A stretch of 64,000 nt of DNA from Ligustrum vulgare (GCA_963555705.1 OY743168.1:21458139-21522138); one strand, 5' to 3'. Shown: positions 23,530 through 34,224, counted from the stretch's first letter. The notes: generated by a model from the letters alone, not told the origin. Made by a program: numbers and translations.

Positions 23530-24335
23530 TGATGAGAATCGGGAAAGTCAAACCTCGATGCACGTACCCGTGGGACCCATGACGAGATCCGAAGTTGAAG
23601 AGGTTCAAGATTCGAGGCTAAACAATGTGAATAAATCAAGAAAAGCAAGTCGAGAATCAAGTTGGAGCCAAAAAGAAGACGAAATTGGAAACAGCCAATT
23701 TCGGTCGACCGAAATATTTTCCGGTCGACCGAAACTCTGCATAGGATTTTGAATCAAGCCTCAGTCAGTATCGGATGAGCAGAGGTCGACCGAAAGTCCA
23801 GTTTCGGTCGACCATGAGATCGACCGAAATAAGTTCGGTCGACTGAAACTTATCTTTCGGTCGATCGAAAGTCCTCCAAAATGAAAAAAACGGGGTTTTT
23901 CATGCAATTTCCACAAAAACGGGGTTTTTCTTGTAAATACCGAAATTGCACATTTTTCCCATTTTGTACATTATATTCTCATTTCTCTTCATTTTGTAAG
24001 ACAACTTGGTTTGTTCATTAGAGAGCTCTTGAGAGCTAGGGCTTGAAGTCCCCCTTCTTGAGGTAAGGTTAAACCTCTTTGATCTTGTATCTTCTTGGAA
24101 TTTAATCAACTTTATCTTGAGTATTATTATTCTTGTGTTGTTGTTTATTTTCCGCCACCTTGGAATTTGTTTAATTCTCTCCATTGGGCTAGGGTTAGCT
24201 TAATCCTTGAATTTTGGGTTAGATTTAAACTTGGGTTAAGGTGTTTATCCATTTATTTACCACTTTAGCTTTCTTGGGTTGGTATTAAAATTGTTGTGGG
24301 AATTTTCGGTCAACGCACCGAAGGGGTTCGCATCA
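23530..24335 (+). repeat. 5' LTR of the RT-less gypsy element
   Basis: Starts TGATGAGAATCGGG and ends GGGGTTCGCATCA. It contains seven GGTCGACC-type palindromes between 23699 and 23871. A TTGTACATTATATTC stretch near 23965 could be the promoter. It differs from the 3' LTR mainly by transitions, e.g. at 23583, in the two last palindromes, and near 23910 and 24269. Confidence 0.95.
23699..23871. repeat. cluster of SalI-type palindromes in the 5' LTR
   Basis: The perfect 16-bp palindrome TTTCGGTCGACCGAAA at 23699-23714 is followed by related copies at about 23719, 23784, 23803, 23819 (half), 23833 and 23854. The same cluster recurs in the 3' LTR at 28409-28581. The last two copies carry C-to-T changes in this LTR only. 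Confidence 0.9.
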
Positions 24336-24337
24336 TT

Positions 24338-24349
24338 TGGTATCAGAGC
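24338..24349 (+). other. primer binding site of the RT-less gypsy element
   Basis: TGGTATCAGAGC lies two bases after the LTR end, a perfect 12-nt complement to the 3' end of initiator tRNA-Met. An intact primer site fits recent replication. Confidence 0.92.
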
Positions 24350-25167
24350 TTGGCTCTAATTTGGTAAACCTATCTTTACTTTCTTGTTGTTATTCTTGTC
24401 ATTGTGAAAAAAAAAAAATTCCGAAAATTAGAAAAAATTGGGGAAAATTTATATACCCATGTGTATTTGTTGATTCTATGTATTGGGTATATTGATTGTG
24501 AGTTGTTGGGAAAAATTCCATATTCATTCACTATAAAATCTACACTTTCCAAATTGTGTATTCAAAGTGTTTGATAAATTGTCCCAAAGAAAAATACTTC
24601 CTTAGTGCTTTATTGTTCAATGCCCATATAATGCTAATTGCTTGGGGCTATCCAATTCCCATAATTGAGATTGTGTTATCAACATTTTATTCCATATATC
24701 ACTTGCTCCATACATTGGAAAATTGTTGATCATTCATTCCTTACTACATTTGGGGTTGTTGGGGATTTATTCATATATCCACATTATACACATTCAAGGC
24801 CACTTCAAGATTGGGTACAAAGTGTTTGCTAAATTGCTACCTTGAAAATTACACTCTTGTGCTTATTTGCTCTACATATATGCCTTGTCTAATACTTGTG
24901 GTTATTCAATCCCATTGTTGAATTTGTGATCCTAGCATCTTACCCCACATAAATATTGTTCCTTTTGAGTATAGCAAGCACATAAATTCTACTTGCTATT
25001 TGTGTCTACTTGTTCTAAATTCCTTCTTCCTTGTTTGTGATTTCTTTGACTCCACAAGAATTATACTTTGTGGTTTAGTTGATTACCTTCCTTGGAGAAC
25101 TTGAGAAAGGAGATTTTGAGTGGAAAAAGGCAAGAGTGGTGAGCTCAATAGAGGGTAAAAGCCAAAA

Positions 25168-27633
25168 TTGAGTGAAACACGAGTGGAAAATATTCTTGTG
25201 AGAACACTTTCACACTTGCACACCCTGTCCATTTTCAATTCTCAAACTCAAGATTTGAAGTACTTGTTGGAAAATCTTTCAACCACCATGTCTAGACAAA
25301 TGGAGAAAAGTGGGGGTGAGTTGGAAAATTTAGGAACAAGAGGGGAGAGTACATCGAATAGGGGAGGTGAAGAAATGATGTGTAGTAGAAGAAGGGTGAG
25401 GGATAAATGTGGGAACATTGTGTATAGGGATGGAAGTAGAAAGCAAAATGGGAGTTTGAATAGGAAAAGAAGAGATGGGTTAGAAGGTAGGAGAAATGGA
25501 GTTGATGAAAATATTGATAGTGTGAGAATGCAAAATTCATCACTTCATGGAATGGGTATAAGTGGAGAAGTGGAAGAAGATTGGAGAATGGGTAGGAGAC
25601 GAAGAGAATGGATAGATAGGAGTGGAAATGGGATGGATGAGAAGATTGATATTGAGCAAATGAAGACTTCATCATTCCATAGGAGGAAAGGTAGTGGAAG
25701 TAGAGAAGTAGTGAAGGAGATGAATGCTAGGCCACCACAATCTTTGGCCCATGCTAATGAGATGAAGGAACATGGGGAGGATAATTTCTACACTAGATGT
25801 CTAGTGAGTGATAAACCATGTAGTCTCATGATAGATGGGGAGATTGGCACAAATTTGGTGAGTGCTAGTAGGGTGGAGAAATTGGGGTTACCGGTTATGA
25901 AGCATCCTAATCCCTATGTATTGCAAAGGTTGAATGACTATGGGGAGGTGAGGGTAAGTGAACAAGTTCTTCTTACTTTTCACATTGGTACTTATAGTGA
26001 TCAAATATTATGTGATGTGGTTCCCTTACACACTACTCACATAATTTTGGGGAGACCTTGGCAATGTGAGCGAAATGTGAATCTTGATAGGAGGAGGAAC
26101 CGGTGTAGCTTCAAAATGAATGGAAAAAAGGTTGTGATCCTATCTTTGAGCTCGGAAGAAGTATGCAAAGACCAAGTGAAGCTCAAGAAGGAATTCGAGG
26201 AAGAAAAGGAGAAGGAGAAGGAAAAAGAAGAGGACGAAGGGGAGGATAGGAAAACAAAAGAACCTTCAATTGATAAAATTGAAGACAATAAAAATGAGAG
26301 CAAGAGAGTTGGGGCCACGTCCCTAGAAAAAGGAGAGGCAATGAGAGTTGGAGTCATGACTCCAGAAAAAGGAGAGGTGAGAAAAGAATCGAGGGTTGAG
26401 GATTCCACCTCAGAAAAAGGTGAGGAAGTGATGAGTGCTACCAAGAAAATTGAGAGAAAAGATCACCCCGAAATGTTCTTTACTCTTGAATACTTTAACA
26501 CTTCCCTCCCTAGTTTTGTCATGTCTTTGTTGCAGGAAATTGTGAGGCCAACTTATCAAGGCAACAAAGAACTCCAAAAGCATGCCTTATGGAAGAAATT
26601 CATGGAAACATTTTCCTACAACAACGAGTACAACCGAGGTAAAGAAAATGACATAACCGATGCAACATCTAGGAGGTATGCTCCTAACATTTCTTTGAAT
26701 GCAAGGTTATTGTGTTTTGAATACATTAGAGGGTTGTATAATCTTGATGTAGATTTGACAAGTGTGTTGTTGACTTGTGAAAATGTAACATGTGGTAAGA
26801 ATCATTGTCATGATGAGTGCTTAATTTGTAAATGCAACTTTTTGCGTGTGCCCAATTACATAGGTACCAAATCTTTTTGTAAAAATGTTGCATATAGTAC
26901 ATATCATTGGCATGATAAATTCTTATTTTGTGAAAATATGCTTGACTTGCATATTGACTCTCTAAAGGAATTGCTAGTTAGGGGAGTCCATGGGAAAAAT
27001 TTATTGGGATGTTTTGATGATAAAAGGACTTCGCTTCTAACATTTCTAGATGCTCCCTCATTCCGTCTTGAACATAGTAAGAGCATGCATGTTAAATATC
27101 CGAATTTGTTAAACATCTATGAATCATGTTGTGAGCAATATTTTGATGGATTTTATGGGCATGATGATTATTTGTTTTGGAAAATTGGATTGTTTCCTTG
27201 TAAATGTGCCATGCGTGAATTGCTAGTGGGAGGAGCACATGATAGTTGTTTGATGGGGCGATTTAAAATCAACGGGGTTTTAGGGGTATTATGTGATCAA
27301 TTTTATTGGCCTATTTTGAAAATTGGTGTTGAGCATGTTTGCACTTGCAGTAAATGCCGAACTTGTAAAATGGTTAAACTCAAGTTTGTCCCCCAAAAAT
27401 TCCATACATATTTGCCCATCATGAGTAGACCTTGGATTATTCATCTTATAAATTTTATAACAGGTTTACTTCAAACAAAGAAAGAAAATGCTGCTATTTT
27501 TGCGTTTGTTGGTGGGAGTGTTAAAATGTTACATTTGATTGCATACCATGAAACCAACAAGGTCATCAGTATAGCTAATATTTTCTTTCAGGAAGTTGTG
27601 CAATTGCACGAAATTGGTGCTAATGGTTGTTAA
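25168..27633 (+). CDS. 821-residue retroelement polyprotein lacking RT
   Basis: One uninterrupted frame; the start could also be one of the later in-frame ATGs (e.g. MSRQMEKSGG near 25288). Residues 1-200 are charged and without a recognisable gag domain or zinc knuckle. A gypsy protease-like domain follows (about 205-330): CSLMIDGEIGTNLVS keeps the D of the DSG/DTG box but not its usual neighbours, and HIILGRPWQC is typical. Residues 335-430 are a highly acidic Glu/Lys linker with three KGE repeats. Near residue 492 the end of an RNase H is seen (ENDITDATSRRY). Integrase zinc-finger-like HD-x-x-L units then occur three times, at about 547, 581 and 664, followed by QFYWPILK and HVCTCSKCRTC. 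In the integrase core start the catalytic aspartates are replaced. RT is wholly absent. The open frame could be selected for a structural role or simply young. Confidence 0.8.
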   Translation: MSETRVENILVRTLSHLHTLSIFNSQTQDLKYLLENLSTTMSRQMEKSGGELENLGTRGESTSNRGGEEMMCSRRRVRDKCGNIVYRDGSRKQNGSLNRKRRDGLEGRRNGVDENIDSVRMQNSSLHGMGISGEVEEDWRMGRRRREWIDRSGNGMDEKIDIEQMKTSSFHRRKGSGSREVVKEMNARPPQSLAHANEMKEHGEDNFYTRCLVSDKPCSLMIDGEIGTNLVSASRVEKLGLPVMKHPNPYVLQRLNDYGEVRVSEQVLLTFHIGTYSDQILCDVVPLHTTHIILGRPWQCERNVNLDRRRNRCSFKMNGKKVVILSLSSEEVCKDQVKLKKEFEEEKEKEKEKEEDEGEDRKTKEPSIDKIEDNKNESKRVGATSLEKGEAMRVGVMTPEKGEVRKESRVEDSTSEKGEEVMSATKKIERKDHPEMFFTLEYFNTSLPSFVMSLLQEIVRPTYQGNKELQKHALWKKFMETFSYNNEYNRGKENDITDATSRRYAPNISLNARLLCFEYIRGLYNLDVDLTSVLLTCENVTCGKNHCHDECLICKCNFLRVPNYIGTKSFCKNVAYSTYHWHDKFLFCENMLDLHIDSLKELLVRGVHGKNLLGCFDDKRTSLLTFLDAPSFRLEHSKSMHVKYPNLLNIYESCCEQYFDGFYGHDDYLFWKIGLFPCKCAMRELLVGGAHDSCLMGRFKINGVLGVLCDQFYWPILKIGVEHVCTCSKCRTCKMVKLKFVPQKFHTYLPIMSRPWIIHLINFITGLLQTKKENAAIFAFVGGSVKMLHLIAYHETNKVISIANIFFQEVVQLHEIGANGC

Positions 27634-28239
27634 ATTTGCTTGCGATTTAATTGCTCATCATAATAGCAAGTTTTCTCCACTTAAAATTGCTTGTGACTTT
27701 AACCTATTAACTCTGTTGAACTTTATGCATATGTTTATTGAAGAAAGAGTTGGTTTAGGTGGCCACGAGAATGCACTTTTGGTTAAGCCCCTTTGCAGGA
27801 GGCTCGAGCTTCCATTTAGGGGAATTGGAATGCAATGTGCTTCCAATGCCAACCATGGCGGGAAACATATTCCGTTTGATCCAGGCGGCCGGATGTGTTC
27901 CCATTCGTGGAAGGAGCGACCCCCCGATCAAATAAAATCCAAATTGCTACTTTGCAGTGTTGGCACATCTCAAGCTTTTGGCAACGCCTACAAATTGACT
28001 TTGCACGGTGAGTATGAAATTTCAGTTACATTTATTGTGTCTGAATTTTCTATTTTTATTGTAGGTGCCGATTCGAGGTCGAATCTCTTTCGAGATGGAG
28101 GAGATGATGAGAATCGGGAAGGTCCAACTTCAACGCATGAACCTGTGATCCACAATGTGGCAAGATCAAAGTTCAAGGAGTTTCACGATAGTGCATTCAA
28201 GCAAGATTCGAGGTCGAATCCTTTTCAAGAGGGAGGGGA
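27634..28239 (+). pseudogene. gypsy integrase C-terminal remnant and polypurine region
   Basis: A frame open from 27596 overlaps the end of the 821-codon ORF in another phase. It carries degraded integrase C-terminus: FDPGGRMCSHSWKERPPDQ, then KLTLHGEYEISVTF. It then enters DSRSNLFRDGGDDENREGP and reads on in frame through the 3' LTR start to a stop at 28462. A 135-bp direct duplication (GATTCGAGGTCGAATC at 28070 and 28205) doubles this pol tail. The second copy contains the polypurine tract GAGGGAGGGGA directly before the LTR. Confidence 0.75.
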
Positions 28240-29045
28240 TGATGAGAATCGGGAAAGTCAAACCTCGATGCACGTACCCGTGGGACCCATGATGAGATCC
28301 GAAGTTGAAGAGGTTCAAGATTCGAGGCTAAACAATGTGAATAAATCAAGAAAAGCAAGTCGAGAATCAAGTTGGAGCCAAAAAGAAGACGAAATTGGAA
28401 ACAGCCAATTTCGGTCGACCGAAATATTTTCCGGTCGACCGAAACTCTGCATAGGATTTTGAATCAAGCCTCAGTCAGTATCGGATGAGCAGAGGTCGAC
28501 CGAAAGTCCAGTTTCGGTCGACCATGAGATCGACCGAAATAAGTTCGGTCGACCGAAACTTATCTTTCGGTCGACCGGAAGTCCTCCAAAATGAAAAAAA
28601 CGGGGTTTTTCATGCAATTTTCACAAAAACGGGGTTTTTCTTGTAAATACCGAAATTGCACATTTTTCCCATTTTGTACATTATATTCTCATTTCTCTTC
28701 ATTTTGTAAGACAACTTGGTTTGTTCATTAGAGAGCTCTTGAGAGCTAGGGCTTGAAGTCCCCCTTCTTGAGGTAAGGTTAAACCTCTTTGATCTTGTAT
28801 CTTCTTGGAATTTAATCAACTTTATCTTGAGTATTATTATTCTTGTGTTGTTGTTTATTTTCCGCCACCTTGGAATTTGTTTAATTCTCTCCATTGGGCT
28901 AGGGTTAGCTTAATCCTTGAATTTTGGGTTAGATTTAAACTTGGGTTAAGGTGTTTATCCATTTATTTACCACTTTAACTTTCTTGGGTTGGTATTAAAA
29001 TTGTTGTGGGAATTTTCGGTCAACGCACCGAAGGGGTTCGCATCA
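28240..29045 (+). repeat. 3' LTR of the RT-less gypsy element
   Basis: Offset exactly 4710 bp from the 5' LTR. Its first part is in frame with the upstream pol tail (HVPVGPMMRSEVEEVQDSR), so pol originally ended inside the LTR. Carries the same palindrome cluster (28409-28581). Confidence 0.95.
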
Positions 29046-29211
29046 AGAAGGAGCGTTGGTGCCGGCGCTGAACGGGAAGAAGGACCATATTTTTCATTAT
29101 TTTTCTTGAAACAGTTATTTGCGCAATTGATCCTAAAAATGTAGTAAGTAGTGCAATTATCCCTTTTCGTATTGAGTTGGGAGGCGAGTCAAAGGGTGAG
29201 TTGGATAAGAC
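29046..29211 (+). repeat. continuation of the split repeat
   Basis: Begins with the AGAAG duplication and then GAGCGTTGGTGCCGGCGCTGAA. It is the right-hand part of the sequence interrupted at 23529. It ends at the solo LTR. Confidence 0.5.
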
Positions 29212-29637
29212 TGTTGAATGATAAATTTGATTTGATCCAAGAACTAATGAGTTCAAAATAAGTATCCAATTAAATAAGTTCATTAGGCTCAATTTCTAGA
29301 AATGTGTTCTAGATAAATCTTAAGAAAATATCAAGATATTTGTAGAGATGTTTTGTGGAGAGATTTCTAGAGTAGTAGATATTTTATGATGATATTTCTA
29401 GATAACTAGATATTTTAGAAGATAATTTTAGAGATGTAATTGTAACCATTAGATTAAATATGTGGTGGCATGATCCTATCCATGGGTTAAGGAGGTGCTA
29501 CTACTATAAATATGAGAAAGTTTTATCATTTTGTATCAAGTCAAGTAATAAATTATTATCTTCCATCAAATTCTATAACTTTCACATCTTTCCTTTTTAA
29601 TCTACTCTAGTCTTTCTTAAACATCGTTATTCTAACA
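29212..29637 (+). mobile_element. solo LTR, 426 bp
   Basis: Starts TGTTGAATGATAAATT and ends CGTTATTCTAACA, flanked on both sides by AAGAC (29207-29211 and 29638-29642). Inside are a TATAAATA box (about 29512) and a T-rich 3' part, as in Copia LTRs. No internal region follows, so it is the product of LTR-LTR recombination. Orientation is inferred from the TATA position. Confidence 0.88.
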
Positions 29638-29642
29638 AAGAC

Positions 29643-31210
29643 AACTGTGTATGGTTGAAAAGTTATGTATCACATGAAGAGTGTATTTGATATTGTTTAA
29701 AATGAGTTTTTTGAAATGAATAGTGGTTTTTAGTAGAATGAATGGTTGAGATTTGGTTGAAAATTCAAATATTGTGGGATGAACTTTTAATGGATGATTG
29801 AGATTGAATACTGTAGAAAAATGGGAAAAATAATGAAAATCAAACAAGGACAAAATATGTGAATTAAAATTAATTGCTTACTTTGACTTAAATTATTAAA
29901 ATTTAGATTTAATCTATGCATAAAGTCAATAATGATTTTAGTCACTTTATTCTTCTACAGGTAAAATAAGATGGCACGTGAGGGAAAAAAAAATTAATAC
30001 TCAGTACTTTGCATCTTTTAAAAATAAGATGACACATATACAATAATATTCGCCAATTCCTTGTAATAGGGGCAAAAAAAAATTAAAAAAGATTAATTAA
30101 TTAATTGAGCCCCTCCTCAGCCCTGGAAGAGTTTGGCCTCGAAAGACCTTGGACTTGGGAGGAATCGGGAGCTAGGAAACACTTGAAAATGCCTTGGAGG
30201 ACTTAAGAATATTAAATTAAGGTCTCGCGAAAATCTAATTTTAGGTGCTATGATATTTAAAGGAAGTCCATCACATTCATTAAATTTGTCCAAAAAAACC
30301 CCTATGAGAGGATAAGGGACTCCCAAGGAGTGTAAGTTCTGTACACTTGGAAGAAAAATTTAATCCCGTGAGAGCATAAGATGAACAAAATATCTGATCT
30401 CATAAGAGCATCAGAATAACATAAGTATTAAAAAGTTCCAAAAAGATCGAAATAAATGTTCAACAAATCTTGCTAGGTCAAAATCTTCATATGAAGGACT
30501 CAAAATGATGGAATTAGACAAGCTTAAGCTTAAGCTTAAGTTCAATCAATAAGGATCCAAGGTATGCGCTATTTTAATTACGTCAAGTACTTAATAATAT
30601 GCTCGAGTATTTAAATTATATTGAGAACTTAAATATATTGTTCTTACATATGCTTATTAAGATATCCCAAAGCACTAGCCATTCAATTTGTGTTCATTAT
30701 TAAACATTAAAGTAAAATGAAAATTGTAATAACTCAGCAATTGAGAAAATGCTAAATTTCATTACAAACAAGAAGTTAATACTTTGGAAAAAATATAGGT
30801 GCTTTTATTAATAAAGATAGGTACAAAAGAGATTACATTTCAAGAGCTCCTAAAAAGAAGAAAATGCCGCTACTCTAGGCCCTAGCATCTGCTATGCTCC
30901 TATCTACAACACTTTGAGTCTTAAGAGGCAAAGCTCATCTTCCTTCACTCATCCCTCATAAATCAGCTCCTCTATTATTTTATCAGCATGATCTCTAGCT
31001 CTTTATTCACGGTGACACTAAGGAAGAGCTCATCTTGACCATCAGTTCAATTTTAGAAGGAGTTGATAGTTTGACTAAGAGCATGGATTAGGACATCTTC
31101 AAGGACGAGTTGAACGGAAGTTCTAAAGCTTTTTGAGAACCTTGCTAATGTGAAACACCGACAAAGTACCTAGGAGCAGTGACTGGAAGATGTTGGAAAA
31201 AGGTAAGGAC
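29643..31210. other. AT-rich spacer with duplicated GGAAGAG-type repeat
   Basis: No gene is supported. A block at 30115-30225 (CCTGGAAGAGTTTGGCCTCG ... GCCTTGGAGGACTTAAGAATATTAAAT) recurs at 32030-32120 in the same orientation. Confidence 0.6.
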
Positions 31211-31213
31211 TAA

Positions 31214-31714
31214 GGCTGCGTTTGATAGTGAAGGTGAAATTTGGGTGGAAAGAAAATGAATTCCAATAAATTGAATTCCTGGGAATTAGAAGTTAATGTG
31301 TTTGATTGGTTTACTTTTTTAGGTGGAAAAAGTGAAAAAAATTCAACTTTTGTTGTTTGATTGACGTTATTTTTCATGGCAAATAAAGTAAAATTTAGCT
31401 ATTTTAATCAAAACAATTTTTTTATTTATCTTTTCACAGATTTGTACTTGATAATAATAATGTTAATTTTTGAGAATTATAAAACAACAAAAATAATCAA
31501 ACGTGACTAAAATAGTTAAAAGTTTTACCTGAAAAATAAATTCTACTAGTTGACTATAAAACCAATTCACCAAAAACATGGAGCACTTGCACGTGGAAGG
31601 AAAAGAAGGAAAATGGAATTCCCAAGAAAATTGTGCATTTCAAACACCAAAAGGAGGAAATGTGGGGAAATGTTTTCAATTACATGAAAAATGTTGTGTT
31701 TCAAAAACACAGCC
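31214..31714. mobile_element. PIF/Harbinger-type MITE, 501 bp
   Basis: Ends are GGCTGCGTTTGATAGTG on the left and, read inward, GGCTGTGTTTTTGAAACAC on the right. Both fit the G(N)5GTT pattern of Tourist/PIF-Harbinger termini. TAA flanks both sides (31211-31213 and 31715-31717). It has no coding capacity. Confidence 0.8.
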
Positions 31715-31904
31715 TAATTACATTAAGCCCAGACCTTGGGGGCAATTATTGCCACCTAATTTGAGACACTCAATTTAGCTCAAAGTATTTAAGAGACTTA
31801 CTTTATATTTCAGGTTAGCAAGATAATAACTAAAGGTCATCATGGGAATGTGATCGAGTTAGGATTTCACCTTCGAATTCAAGTCCTAAAAAGTCCGACC
31901 TGAA

Positions 31905-32120
31905 CACCTAGGAAGAGCTTGACTTTGGAAGACCTCCGGCCTGGAAGAGTTTGGCCCTGTAAGACCTCAACCCTGGAAGAGCTCGGACCTCAGCTATGGA
32001 AGAGCTCGACCCTGGAAGATCTCGGACCTGGAAGAGCTCGTCACTAGAAGACTTCGGACCTGGGAGGACTCGGGAGCTAAGAACACCTAGAAATGCATTG
32101 GAGGACTTAAGAATATTAAA
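31905..32120. repeat. GGAAGAGCTCG minisatellite-like array
   Basis: GGAAGAGCTYGGACC-type units recur about eight times with variable spacing of 15-30 bp. The distal part (CGGGAGCTAAGAACAC...GGAGGACTTAAGAATATTAAA) matches 30150-30225. Confidence 0.7.
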
Positions 32121-32487
32121 TATATTTTAAAAATTAAAAATTATTGAATAGTTCCATTCCTATAGGGCAATTTCAAAATATGGGGTGAATTGAAAATGTT
32201 GATGCATAGAAGTATTTCACTTATTTCCACTTCTACAATTCATGTGTGTGCACTTTCGAAGCAATCCCTTCAACATCTCCTAAGCCTTATAATGTTTCCC
32301 ATTCATGAATTTAAATATTTCTCTTCACTTCACTACTATATATAAATCTCACATTCAAAGTTACTATTCATAAAGACCAAAAATGATACTTTCAGGCTTG
32401 AAGAAATCACGCTTTTTCTTCCAAACAACGATATCTAGGTATCTATGGTTTTCTTCTCTCCTCTTCCAGACTCTTCTCTTCATTTCT

Positions 32488-32490
<3 letters not shown>

Positions 32491-32527
<37 letters not shown>
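32491..32527 (+). repeat. (TC)18 microsatellite
   Basis: A 37-nt TC tract lies just upstream of a coding-like exon at 32645, reminiscent of a CT-rich plant 5' leader. Confidence 0.85.
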
Positions 32528-32528
<1 letters not shown>

Positions 32529-32644
32529 AACTCGAAGGAATCCAAAGCCCAAGTCTTGAAGACTCACTCACTTATCAATGTTGCTGTGTAGACACCCACT
32601 GCGGCGAGAGGTTCAGGAAGTGAATCTCCGATGACGAGCCGACG

Positions 32645-32812
32645 ATGAGGAGGACTAAGTGGAAGTCACATGACTCAAAGCTAGCGGTAGCAATGACGTT
32701 CATAACGGCTGATCCTGCATACTCCCAACAGATGGTTAGTAGTATGATTGTGGAATCTGAGAAAATTTTCAAAATAAAGACTCCGTATGAGTTATTTGAA
32801 GTGATTTTTTAA
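32645..32812 (+). pseudogene. coding-like first exon, function unknown
   Basis: A short frame starting MRRTKWKSHDSKLAVAMTF and ending TPYELFEVIF looks protein-coding in composition. It follows a CT-rich leader. A possible splice donor GAA|GTGATT is at 32801. Its phase does not join the next coding-like exon at 33009, so the locus is probably not a working gene. I do not recognise the family. Confidence 0.4.
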
Positions 32813-33008
32813 TTTGTTCAGCTATAGTTCATAGTGGTATTTGAGTGATTCTTAGTCTGGGTAACTGATTTAATTCTCAAGGGGTTTTGATAAAGGCTCC
32901 ATTTACCCAATTTTAAGTTTCATTTCATAATCGATTGCAAATGAAGGAAAAGAGGGATTTCAGTTTTTAATATATAACAAAGTTTTTATTACTTTTCTGC
33001 ATTACTAG

Positions 33009-33125
33009 ATATGATCACAGAGGGAGTCATCAAGCTTGCTTGCAGAGAAAGGAAACTGGTTGGCTATTCAGAGGCAATTGTTGCAATTGGAGAACCAATT
33101 GTCTTATTTGATGAATATGTTGCAG
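33009..33125 (+). pseudogene. coding-like exon, function unknown
   Basis: Bounded by ACTAG at 33008 and by GCAG|GTATGC at 33126. It reads MITEGVIKLACRERKLVG, then YSEAIVAIGEPIVLFDEYV, which is clearly exon-like. No continuation was found downstream. I do not recognise the protein. Confidence 0.45.
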
Positions 33126-34220
33126 GTATGCTTTATCTTTATGCCTTTAATGAAATAATTCCTACATCTGCTTCTGTTCTTATAGTTCTCTTATATAGCA
33201 GTTTTCATGTTGGAACCCCATTCATTAACTCTGCTGAGAAGGAAATATAAATTTTTAGGTAAGTGTTTGCATATTTGTCAATTCGACTCCCTTCCGTCAA
33301 ATGCTTTCCTCTGCAAGAGGAAAAGTATTATATTGATGTACTTCTAATATTGCTTCTAACGGCGACTTTGATTTAATAGTTGAATTGTATTGGTTGTGTT
33401 TTTGTTGGATGGTTTTTATGACTGTTCTTTGTGTTAATTGTTCTCTATGAGGATTGTTGTAGAGTAATTTCATGTGTTTATGTAGTGTAATCTTAGAGGG
33501 TGTGAAAAAATGAGTGGTACTAATCGGATAAAAGAGACCATTACTATCTAAAGATTCATTAATTTTTTTCTATGACTTTTTGCTGAGCCGTGTAAATTGA
33601 ATCTAAGAAAGATTTATTTGCTAATGTTGTTATTCTATCCCCCCCCCCCTCCTTTCTTTCTCTGATTTGCTTCAAATTTCAAGTTCTTGATTGGTATTGA
33701 TAAGAAAAATAGAACGACTGGAGGAAAAATAAATTTTCAGTTTCGAGGTTATTATTGTTTTTCTTGATTTTTAAGATTTGTTGGATTTTGAGTTTTTGAC
33801 CATGAACTGTTAAAAAAAAAAAAAAAAAAAAGGATAGATTTTTTCAAGAATTTTGCTTATGAACTATCTGATTAATTGAATTATAATTCAAGGAATACAT
33901 ATTCTTTTTATGCCACTTTTTAGAATATAGAACCATCTGTTTTGCATCGTTTTTTACCTCTAAGTTGTAACTTTCTTATATTATACATTTAAGTTGCATT
34001 GAGTGGTGACTTCCGGAGGTTAATACGAGTTCTAGAAATATTTATAATTTATTATGAATTTTTGAATTGGAAAATAAAGAGAAATATATGAAAAACATTT
34101 ATTGGACCATGACTGGTTCGTTTGTAGCTCCTTCTGAAAAGACATATAATTATGTCTTTTGTAATTCCGTTAGTTGAATAGATTTATGATTTTGGTGATG
34201 TAAATTCCCCGTTTTAAATT

Positions 34221-34224
<4 letters not shown>

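Larger units (their letters stand above)
23530..29045 (+). mobile_element. young RT-less Ty3/gypsy-derived LTR element
   Basis: A 5516-bp element with 806-bp LTRs (23530-24335 and 28240-29045), TGATG...CATCA ends, a canonical tRNA-Met primer site and an AGAAG target duplication. By eye the LTRs differ at about six sites, nearly all C/T or G/A, so insertion is very recent. The interior encodes a protease, the end of an RNase H, and integrase-related sequence, but no reverse transcriptase. It must have moved with enzymes supplied in trans. It splits the repeat at 22640-23529. Confidence 0.93.

Noticed and set aside
25292..26444. Antisense frames opposite the 821-codon ORF (25292-25675 and 26037-26444)
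   Set aside because: They are rich in Ser, Phe and His, as expected from the complement of a Glu/Lys-rich coding strand; shadows.
30519..30540. TTAAGC triple repeat
   Set aside because: Too short to mean anything beyond a chance microsatellite.
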